Assembly: GCF_040901545.1 (NCBI RefSeq)
Contig: NZ_JBBDYL010000028.1
Coordinates: 1 to 5,328 of the forward strand
DNA length: 5,328 nt
Direction: 5' to 3'
DNA from: Sulfuricaulis sp040901545
GTDB lineage: Bacteria > Pseudomonadota > Gammaproteobacteria > Acidiferrobacterales > Sulfurifustaceae
Below, in pieces: positions 1 through 5,328 of this stretch (position 1 is its first letter; the number at the start of each line of letters is the position of its first letter). The translations under genes and the position numbers were made by a program. Under the pieces are notes generated by a model, which saw nothing but the letters and a program-made list of their open reading frames with translations, was not told where the DNA came from and did no database searches.

Positions 1-138
1 GGAGTCCACTTATAAATCGGGGAAAGTTGTTCAAACAAACGGAGCCACTTCTGATTCCACGGCAAAAACATTCACTTTTACATCGTCGGGTCGGGCCCCC
101 TCGAGCAGGCGATTAGAAACCAAGCTGCCGAGAAGTGT
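1..138 (+). other. Broken 5' part of the glycosyltransferase reading frame
   Basis: Read in the frame of the downstream fusion gene, positions 55-138 encode residues that look like a normal GT4 glycosyltransferase strand and loop, including HFYIVGSGPLEQAI, leading directly into the protein that starts at 139. The same frame has a TAA at 13-15 and a TGA at 52-54, and there is no ATG, GTG or TTG between 55 and 138. A second frame is open from 2 to a TAA at 149-151, and the third is open until a TAG at about 114-116; neither gives a clearly recognisable glycosyltransferase sequence. The simplest reading is that the gene begins further upstream and suffers a frameshift near 50-60, either real or from sequencing or assembly. 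No promoter could be identified here. Confidence 0.55.
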
Positions 139-1647
139 TTGTCGAATATAACGGTAACCGGCCGCGTAACCGAAAGCCTTGCTCACTATTATCGGGCTTC
201 AGATGTAGTAGTAATTCCCGGGAGAGGCGGCATCGTTATTTCGGAAGCGATGTGTTTCGGTCTTCCGGTCGTCGTCCATCAAGCGGACGGCGTAGAGCAT
301 GACTTGGTACGTCAAGGCGTAACGGGCACAATCTTGAGTTCGGGGAGTATCGAAGACTTTGCAGGAGAATTGCTGCGCTTAAGCGAATCACCGGACAGCG
401 TTCGTGAAATGGGCAAGAATGCGCAGCGCCTTATTCTCGAGACATTCAATACTAAGACTATGGCAGCGGCCGTTGTATCTGCAGTCGAGCGACCTTTCAA
501 TGCTCCACGTGTACCCAGGGATTATCAGATCTGTGTCCGTTGTGTCATGGATACCTCAGACTCAAAGATCGTATTTGATGCGGAGGGTGTTTGCGATCAT
601 TGCCGCACTTTTGACGCCAAGATCAAGCCATCCTGGAATCCAAAGCCGGAGCCGGGCCCAGAGTTTCTAAAGTTGGTAGATCAGATTAAGGCTCGTGGCC
701 AGGACAAGGACTTTGATTGCATCATTGGCATGAGCGGCGGGATCGACAGTTCCTATCTCACCTACTATGCAAAAGAGCGATTGGGATTGCGCCCACTGGT
801 GTTCCATGTGGATGCAGGATGGAATTCACAGGAGGCGGTTAACAACATTGAGCAGCTGGTGGACAAACTGGGCCTGGACCTATACACGGAAGTGATCAAC
901 TGGGAGGAAATGCGTGACATACAGTTGTCATTCTTCAAGGCGGGGGTCCCGCATATCGATACGCCGCAAGATCACGCATTCTTTGCGACCATGTATAGGT
1001 TCGCTGAGCAGTACGATGTCAAATACATACTGACGGGAGCCAACCTATCCACAGAGTGTATCCGCAACCCAATAGAGTGGATGTACTACCAGTCTGACTC
1101 CATACAGTTGCGCGACATTCATCGTCAGTTTGGTTCTCGCCCGTTGACTAGTTTTCCCACGACCTCGATCCTGCGCCACAAGGTTTTCCTGCCCTATGTA
1201 AGGGGGATTAGAGTAATTCGACCGCTAAATTACATTACCTACAACAAGCAGGATGCAATTAAGTTGCTAGTCGAAAGATTCGGATGGCAACCCTACCCGC
1301 AGAAGCACTTCGAGTCGCGGTTCACTCGGTTTTATGAGAGCTATTGGCTGCCACAGAAGTTTGGCTACGACACAAGACGGGTTCAGTTTTCCAGCTTGAT
1401 TCTTACTGAACAGATGACGCGAGATGAAGCTTTGGAAAGGCTCACACAGCTGCCCTACTGCGAAAGCACTATCACTCAGGATTTCGAGTACATCGCGACC
1501 AAGCTCGGGATTTCGGTGGCGGAGCTACAGAGCTATATGGATGCCCCAAATAAGACGTATAGGGACTACAAGTCACAGGAACTACTGTACTCGCTTGGCG
1601 CCTTCGCAATGAGAGCGCTTGGGCTGGAGGTAGGTGGTAAACGGTGA
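139..1647 (+). CDS. Fusion: GT4 glycosyltransferase C-terminal half + WbpG-type N-acetyl sugar amidotransferase
   Basis: Residues 1 to about 118 are the C-terminal nucleotide-sugar-binding half of a GT4 (GT-B fold) glycosyltransferase, with PGRGGIVISEAM at 27-38 and a DGVEHDLV segment at 50-57. The first Glu of the usual EX7E motif is Gly28 here; from memory, 'PGxGG' relatives share this. Residues from about 128 to the end (about 375) match a full-length WbpG/N-acetyl sugar amidotransferase: cysteine pairs C132/C135 and C152/C155, probably zinc-binding, and the PP-loop SGGIDSS at 199-205 that binds ATP. This domain should activate an N-acetyl group on a sugar nucleotide and use ammonia from the next two genes to form an acetamidino group in the cytoplasm. 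The two parts are joined by about 10 residues with no start codon at the junction; an in-frame ATG at 460 lacks a ribosome site. TTG 139 is only the first usable start after a stop at 52-54, and homology extends upstream to 55, so the true N-terminus is unresolved. Confidence 0.85.
   Translation: MSNITVTGRVTESLAHYYRASDVVVIPGRGGIVISEAMCFGLPVVVHQADGVEHDLVRQGVTGTILSSGSIEDFAGELLRLSESPDSVREMGKNAQRLILETFNTKTMAAAVVSAVERPFNAPRVPRDYQICVRCVMDTSDSKIVFDAEGVCDHCRTFDAKIKPSWNPKPEPGPEFLKLVDQIKARGQDKDFDCIIGMSGGIDSSYLTYYAKERLGLRPLVFHVDAGWNSQEAVNNIEQLVDKLGLDLYTEVINWEEMRDIQLSFFKAGVPHIDTPQDHAFFATMYRFAEQYDVKYILTGANLSTECIRNPIEWMYYQSDSIQLRDIHRQFGSRPLTSFPTTSILRHKVFLPYVRGIRVIRPLNYITYNKQDAIKLLVERFGWQPYPQKHFESRFTRFYESYWLPQKFGYDTRRVQFSSLILTEQMTRDEALERLTQLPYCESTITQDFEYIATKLGISVAELQSYMDAPNKTYRDYKSQELLYSLGAFAMRALGLEVGGKR
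1626..1637 (+). promoter_or_regulatory. Ribosome binding site for the HisH-type gene
   Basis: GGAGGT (1626-1631) followed by AGGTGG (1632-1637) lies inside the last codons of the fusion gene. The second purine-rich block ends 6 bases before the GTG at 1644, a normal Shine-Dalgarno spacing. It supports GTG 1644 as the true start and is the clearest ribosome site in the window. Confidence 0.6.
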
Positions 1648-2258
1648 TTACGCTGGTCGACTACGGACTTGGCAATATTCAAGCCTTTGCCAATGTATAC
1701 AGGCGAATGAATGTTCCAGTTACCATCGCCAAAACGCCTCACGAACTCGCGGGGGTGAGGAAGCTAGTTCTACCTGGCGTAGGGGCTTTTGACTGGGCCA
1801 TGACCCGACTGACCGAGTCGGGCATGCGGCCTTATCTCGACGATCTGGTAATGGAGCAGGAATGCCCTGTACTGGGTGTTTGCGTTGGCATGCAGATGCT
1901 GGCGCGCTCTAGCGACGAGGGCACGCTGGCCGGTCTCGGATGGATGGATGCTGAGGTCAAGAAGTTCAACCACAACGCTTTTACGCAGCCGACCCACTTG
2001 CCGCACATGGGCTGGAACGACGTATTGCCACAAAGGAGGGACTGCCTGTTCCAAGAGCTGGAGGCCTTACCTCGCTACTATTTCCTACACTCCTATTACT
2101 TCCTGCCCCGGCACACGGAGCAAGTACTGGCAGTCACTGATTACAACGGCTTATTCGCATCTGCAGTGCGTTCGGGAAATGTCTTCGGCGTGCAATTTCA
2201 TCCTGAAAAAAGCCACCAATGGGGCATCCAACTACTGAAGAATTTTGCTGAACTTTGA
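1644..2258 (+). CDS. hisH: HisH-type glutamine amidotransferase (glutaminase subunit)
   Basis: This 204-residue class I glutamine amidotransferase has the usual HisH length. The start is GTG, overlapping the stop of the fusion gene by 4 bases (GTGA), with a good ribosome site upstream. Visible motifs are DYGLGN at 6-11, the oxyanion-strand PGVG at 44-47, the nucleophile Cys80 in GVCVGMQ, and the catalytic His186 and Glu188 in QFHPEKS. The triad is complete, so it should hydrolyse glutamine to glutamate and ammonia. In histidine synthesis this subunit feeds HisF. Here it stands between a WbpG-type amidotransferase and an altered HisF, so it more likely supplies ammonia for amidination of a surface sugar, like HisH2 of Pseudomonas aeruginosa O-antigen clusters. 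The gene symbol reflects the family, not a role in histidine synthesis. Confidence 0.92.
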   Translation: MITLVDYGLGNIQAFANVYRRMNVPVTIAKTPHELAGVRKLVLPGVGAFDWAMTRLTESGMRPYLDDLVMEQECPVLGVCVGMQMLARSSDEGTLAGLGWMDAEVKKFNHNAFTQPTHLPHMGWNDVLPQRRDCLFQELEALPRYYFLHSYYFLPRHTEQVLAVTDYNGLFASAVRSGNVFGVQFHPEKSHQWGIQLLKNFAEL

Positions 2259-2260
2259 AT

Positions 2261-3046
2261 ATGCTTCGGCCTCGCATAATTCCCTGCCTGTTGGTGAAGA
2301 ACGGTGGCCTAGTAAAAACCATGCAGTTCGACAAACCGAAGTACGTAGGTGACCCACTCAACGCGGTCCGAATCTTCAATGAGAAAGAGGTCGACGAGTT
2401 ACTGGTGGTCGATATCGATGCCACAACACAGGACCGAGAGCCCGATTACAGTTTGATCAAGAATCTCGCTGCCGAATGTCGCATGCCGCTGTGCTACGGT
2501 GGTGGAGTCAAGACGGCGGAGCAGATTCAGAGGATCATCAGCCTCGGCGTAGAAAAGGTCGCCATCAGCGCCGCTTCGGTGCTTAGGCCTGAACTAGTCG
2601 CGGAAGCCGCCACAAAGGTTGGAAGCCAGAGCATCGTCGTGGTGATGGATGTCAAGAAGAACAGCTCCGAGGGTTACGAGGTCTATACGCACAATGGTCT
2701 TAAGGCTACGGGGCTTGATCCTTTGGCTTTCGCCAGAACAATGGAGCAGTTCGGAGCTGGCGAGATCGTTCTCAATGCGATTGATCAGGATGGCGTTATG
2801 AAGGGGTATGACCTGACTCTAGCAGCTCAAGTACGCCAAGCCATCAGCTTGCCGCTCACTCTGCTTGGCGGGGCTGGCTCGCTGCAACACATTGCAGAGC
2901 TAATCCGCTGTGTCGGCACAATCGGTGCCGCAGCCGGAAGCATTTTCGTATTCAAGGGAGCGTACCGAGCGGTCTTGATCACGTATCCGAGCCGCACCGA
3001 AAAGGATGCGCTAATTGCGAAAGCACTCCGATGCATCTCGGACTAG
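2261..3046 (+). CDS. hisF: HisF-type (beta/alpha)8 barrel, ammonia-channel subunit of the sugar amidotransferase
   Basis: This is a 261-residue HisF homologue when started at ATG 2261, giving MLRPRIIPCL, the standard HisF N-terminus. A TTG at 2255 would add two residues and overlap the hisH stop, and is less likely. No strong ribosome site is seen; the gap after hisH is 2 bases, so translation is probably coupled. HisF (imidazole glycerol phosphate synthase) normally uses Asp11 and Asp130. Here position 11 is Leu (CLLVKNGG instead of CLDVKDGR), while Asp130 is kept in VVMDVKK. The residues equivalent to the Thermotoga HisF ammonia gate, Arg5, Glu46, Lys99 and Glu167 (Glu168 here), are all present. 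The phosphate-binding LLGGAG (201-206) and AAAGSIF regions remain. It therefore probably no longer makes imidazole glycerol phosphate but still docks HisH and passes ammonia to the WbpG domain. Confidence 0.9.
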   Translation: MLRPRIIPCLLVKNGGLVKTMQFDKPKYVGDPLNAVRIFNEKEVDELLVVDIDATTQDREPDYSLIKNLAAECRMPLCYGGGVKTAEQIQRIISLGVEKVAISAASVLRPELVAEAATKVGSQSIVVVMDVKKNSSEGYEVYTHNGLKATGLDPLAFARTMEQFGAGEIVLNAIDQDGVMKGYDLTLAAQVRQAISLPLTLLGGAGSLQHIAELIRCVGTIGAAAGSIFVFKGAYRAVLITYPSRTEKDALIAKALRCISD

Positions 3047-3945
3047 ACGCTATGGGGCAATCCTCGGTGCCCTGCAAGATATGTGGCTCCACCAATCTCC
3101 GATTGTTCGCCCACACGGCCACTTGTAGATACTGCGGGGTCTTGCTCTGTTATCCATATCCATCTACTGATGAGGAGCAGTTCGCAAGCGGCACCGGAAG
3201 AGCCGATGTCAGTAATTCGGCGAACATCCATCGCGGCAAACTCGCGTGGCACCTCCGAAGCGGCGCCCGCAATCATCACAATTTCACGAGTATGGCGGAG
3301 TTCGTTTTGACCGATGCAGATCGGCAGCGTCGGTTGAATGTACTCGACTACGGGGGGGGCGGCGGTCAGTTCGCGCTCGTGCTGAAATCACTCTATCCAC
3401 TTGCAACACCCTACATTGTCGACATCAACGACGCAAAACTTCTTGATGAATTCCGACCACTGAACACGCAAATCCGTTTCGCGGATTTTGAGGAGGACGC
3501 GACTAAGTTCGATGTCATCTTTATGAATGACGTCTTTGAGCACGTCAGCAACCCACTGGGCGTCTTGCGGCTTCTGCGAACCAAACTGACATGCGGAGAT
3601 GGCCGGGTTTTTATCGATACGCCACGCCAGTTCTGGATATATCCGGCCACCGAGCTCCTTTGGAATCGCCTGCACGAAAAGCTTTTGCGAGGGACCGTAG
3701 ATTTCGATCATCAGCAGATCTGGTCGCGGCGGTCGTTCTTGCATGTCGTAAGGGCTGCAGGGTTTGGTATTCAGAAGTACGTCGAGACATCGGAATTTAC
3801 GCAACCGCCGGAGTTCTATCTGGACAACATGAAAATATCGAATCGCGCCGTCCGAGTGAGCGGCAAGCTCTTGTACGCCGTTGGACGCTCAATCGCCAAG
3901 AATAAGATCCTGGCTGTTCTTAAACCAACTGCAAGCCAAGCTTGA
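3031..3945 (+). CDS. Class I SAM-dependent methyltransferase with N-terminal cysteine cluster
   Basis: This 304-residue protein opens with two CxxC pairs, C15/C18 and C32/C35, which look like a small zinc ribbon. A Rossmann-type SAM-binding domain of the Methyltransf_12/23 kind follows: motif I VLDYGGGGG at 104-112, an acidic residue after strand 2 (Asp131 in IVDIND), and FMNDVFEHVSNP at 164-175. The C-terminal part contains DFDHQQIWSRRSF (224-236), a layout seen in methyltransferases of glycan clusters. ATG 3031 overlaps hisF by 16 bases and has a weak GAAAG block 7 bases upstream. ATG 3052 (297 residues) begins 5 bases after the hisF stop and just before the first cysteine, and is nearly as likely. 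The substrate is unknown; the operon position suggests a sugar nucleotide or glycan, possibly the amidino sugar itself. A run of eight G encodes part of motif I. Confidence 0.85.
   Translation: MHLGLDAMGQSSVPCKICGSTNLRLFAHTATCRYCGVLLCYPYPSTDEEQFASGTGRADVSNSANIHRGKLAWHLRSGARNHHNFTSMAEFVLTDADRQRRLNVLDYGGGGGQFALVLKSLYPLATPYIVDINDAKLLDEFRPLNTQIRFADFEEDATKFDVIFMNDVFEHVSNPLGVLRLLRTKLTCGDGRVFIDTPRQFWIYPATELLWNRLHEKLLRGTVDFDHQQIWSRRSFLHVVRAAGFGIQKYVETSEFTQPPEFYLDNMKISNRAVRVSGKLLYAVGRSIAKNKILAVLKPTASQA
3352..3359 (+). repeat. Homopolymer run of eight G in the methyltransferase
   Basis: Eight consecutive G form codons for Gly108, Gly109 and part of Gly110 in the SAM-binding motif I. The frame is intact with eight G. 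Such a run could slip during replication or be miscounted during sequencing, and one base gained or lost would truncate the enzyme in its catalytic domain. Confidence 0.9.
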
Positions 3946-5328
3946 GACAGATCGTCCAATCACTAAAGGGCGGTTTCACTGCGGTCGTTGAGGTGCCTTG
4001 CCCGATCCCGCGGAGAGGGTATCTCCTCGTACGCAGCCGAGCGTCCCTAGTGTCAGCAGGCACTGAGAGGATGCTGGTGGAATTTGGAAGTGCCAACTGG
4101 TTCGAGAGGGCACGCCAGCAGCCGGACAAGGTCAAGATGGTCTTCGACAAGCTTAAAACCGATGGTCTTGCGCTCACCATGGACGCGATCCGCAATAAGC
4201 TCGATCAGCCGATTGCCATGGGTTACTGCAATGCCGGAGTTGTCATTGAGGTTGGCGCAGGTGTTACGGGCTTTTCGGCTGGCGATCGGGTCGCGTCGAA
4301 CGCAAAACATGCGGAGATCGTCAGCGTACCCAGAAATCTTTGTGCAAAGATTCCGGACGGCGTGAGTAACGATGAGGCCGCCTTCGCGGTACTCGGCGCG
4401 GTAGCCTTGCAGGGAATTCGGCTCGCGCAGCCAGCGCTCGGAGAGACGGTGGTCGTGTGCGGCCTCGGACTTATCGGGCTTCTGGCCGTCCAGTTGCTAC
4501 GTGCGCATGGGTGCCGCGTGCTCGGACTTGACTTCGACGCTGACAGACTTGTCCTCGCTCGGCGCTTCGGTATGGAAGTTGTTGATCTTTCTGCCGGAAC
4601 CGATCCTATTGAGGCAGCCCGGGCGTTCTCCCGCGGTCGTGGAGTAGATGCAGTGATCATCGCCGCGTCCACCGAAAGTAGCGAACCAGTGCATCAGGCG
4701 GCCCAGATGTGCCGAAAGCGCGGGCGGATCGTACTCGTCGGCATCTGCGGGCTCGATCTCTCGCGGGCAGACTTTTACGAGAAGGAGCTTTCGTTCCAGG
4801 TGTCTTGCTCCTACGGCCCGGGGCGTTATGACCCCGACTACGAGGAGAAAGGCCAGGACTACCCGATCGGCTTCGTGCGCTGGACCGAGCAACGTAATTT
4901 CGAAGCTGTACTGGACATGATGGCGGACGGCCGCCTGGACGTGAAGCCGCTGATCACCCATCGATTCAAGATCGACGAGGCAGAGAAGGCGTACGACCTT
5001 CTTACAAGCGACGAGCCATCCCTCGGGATACTGCTCGAATACCCCACGAGCATAGACAGATTGGATGCGGAAGTACGCCGCACAACGATAAAGCTTTCGG
5101 AGCCTGTTGCCGCCGCGGGCAAGGGCGTCTTCGGTTTCATCGGCGCCGGAAACTACGCCACCGGAATCCTGATTCCCGCATTTAAGGAAGCCGGCGCGCG
5201 CCTAAAGACCGTCGCCTCGAACGGCGGGGTCAGCGGCCTGCACGCGGGCCGCAAGTTCGAGTTCGAGGAAACCACAACGGACACCGACAGCATCTTTGCA
5301 GACAACCAGGTTAATGGGGTTGTCGTCA
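3942..5328 (+). CDS. Bi-domain oxidoreductase (zinc-dehydrogenase-like + Gfo/Idh/MocA), partial at 3' end
   Basis: The frame stays open from TTG 3942 to the right edge, giving 462 codons without a stop. TTG overlaps the methyltransferase stop by 4 bases (TTGA) and is the first start after an in-frame TAA at 3921-3923. The resulting N-terminus, LRQIVQSLKGG (initiator read as Met), fits the family; no ribosome site is visible, so translation is probably coupled. Residues 1 to about 370 form an MDR-type dehydrogenase: SAGTERMLVEFG at 38-49, GYCNAGVVIEVGAGV at 94-108, and the NAD(P)-binding GLGLIG at 174-179. From about 395 a second Rossmann fold begins, with GAGNYA at 401-406 as in Gfo/Idh/MocA enzymes. 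As I recall, such two-domain proteins are about 700 residues and common in polysaccharide clusters, so roughly the last third is missing. It probably oxidises or reduces a sugar-nucleotide intermediate; the exact reaction is not known to me. Confidence 0.88.
   Translation, partial: MRQIVQSLKGGFTAVVEVPCPIPRRGYLLVRSRASLVSAGTERMLVEFGSANWFERARQQPDKVKMVFDKLKTDGLALTMDAIRNKLDQPIAMGYCNAGVVIEVGAGVTGFSAGDRVASNAKHAEIVSVPRNLCAKIPDGVSNDEAAFAVLGAVALQGIRLAQPALGETVVVCGLGLIGLLAVQLLRAHGCRVLGLDFDADRLVLARRFGMEVVDLSAGTDPIEAARAFSRGRGVDAVIIAASTESSEPVHQAAQMCRKRGRIVLVGICGLDLSRADFYEKELSFQVSCSYGPGRYDPDYEEKGQDYPIGFVRWTEQRNFEAVLDMMADGRLDVKPLITHRFKIDEAEKAYDLLTSDEPSLGILLEYPTSIDRLDAEVRRTTIKLSEPVAAAGKGVFGFIGAGNYATGILIPAFKEAGARLKTVASNGGVSGLHAGRKFEFEETTTDTDSIFADNQVNGVVV

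Noticed and set aside
460..462. In-frame ATG as a separate start for the amidotransferase
   Set aside because: No purine-rich ribosome site precedes it, and it lies within the last helix of the glycosyltransferase domain rather than at the domain border. It is kept only as a possible internal start.
404..670. Plus-strand open frame across the fusion junction, considered as evidence for a separate gene
   Set aside because: It is out of frame with both conserved domains and shows no motif. The ATG at 500 inside it would not read into the amidotransferase without a frameshift.
1644..3046. Assignment of hisH-hisF to a histidine biosynthesis operon
   Set aside because: No other his gene is present, the neighbours are glycan enzymes, and the HisF copy lacks Asp11.
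3388..3804. Minus-strand open frame of 138 codons opposite the methyltransferase
   Set aside because: It overlaps the conserved SAM-binding core on the other strand and its translation resembles no family I recognise.
4223..5140. Three long minus-strand open frames (4223-4672, 4497-4961, 4859-5140)
   Set aside because: They lie antisense to the clearly conserved bi-domain oxidoreductase frame, show no recognisable motif, and are the usual by-product of GC-rich coding sequence.
5189..5204. GC-rich palindrome GGCGCGCGCC as a possible hairpin or binding site
   Set aside because: It lies inside conserved coding sequence with ordinary Gly-Ala-Arg codons and has no loop or T-run; it is expected by chance in GC-rich DNA.

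Overview
The window is a dense run of plus-strand genes from what looks like an O-antigen, capsule or other surface-glycan cluster of a Gram-negative bacterium. A proteobacterium is my best guess, because the closest remembered gene set is the wbpG/hisH2/hisF2 group of Pseudomonas aeruginosa O-antigen loci. The species cannot be told from this sequence. I saw no RNA gene, insertion sequence, CRISPR array, terminator or clear promoter. Essentially every base after about 55 is coding.

Layout. Positions 1-138 hold the broken 5' side of a glycosyltransferase reading frame. From 139 (first usable start) to 1647 there is one continuous frame that joins the C-terminal half of a GT4-type glycosyltransferase to a complete WbpG-type N-acetyl sugar amidotransferase. 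It is followed, with overlaps or gaps of a few bases, by a HisH-type glutaminase (1644-2258), a HisF-type barrel protein (2261-3046), a class I methyltransferase with an N-terminal cysteine cluster (3031-3945), and a bi-domain oxidoreductase (3942 to past the right edge). That last gene has a zinc-dehydrogenase-like half followed by the start of a Gfo/Idh/MocA half.

How they work together. HisH should release ammonia from glutamine. The HisF barrel should carry it, and the PP-loop ATPase domain of the WbpG part should activate an N-acetyl group on a nucleotide sugar and convert it to an acetamidino (acetimidoyl) group. The HisF copy has lost the catalytic Asp11 of histidine biosynthesis but keeps the residues of the ammonia gate, which fits this role and argues against histidine synthesis. 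The methyltransferase and the oxidoreductase probably act on the same glycan or its precursor, but their substrates cannot be read from the sequence.

The most unusual points are the glycosyltransferase-amidotransferase fusion, the frame break at its 5' end, and the methyltransferase sitting inside an amidination operon.
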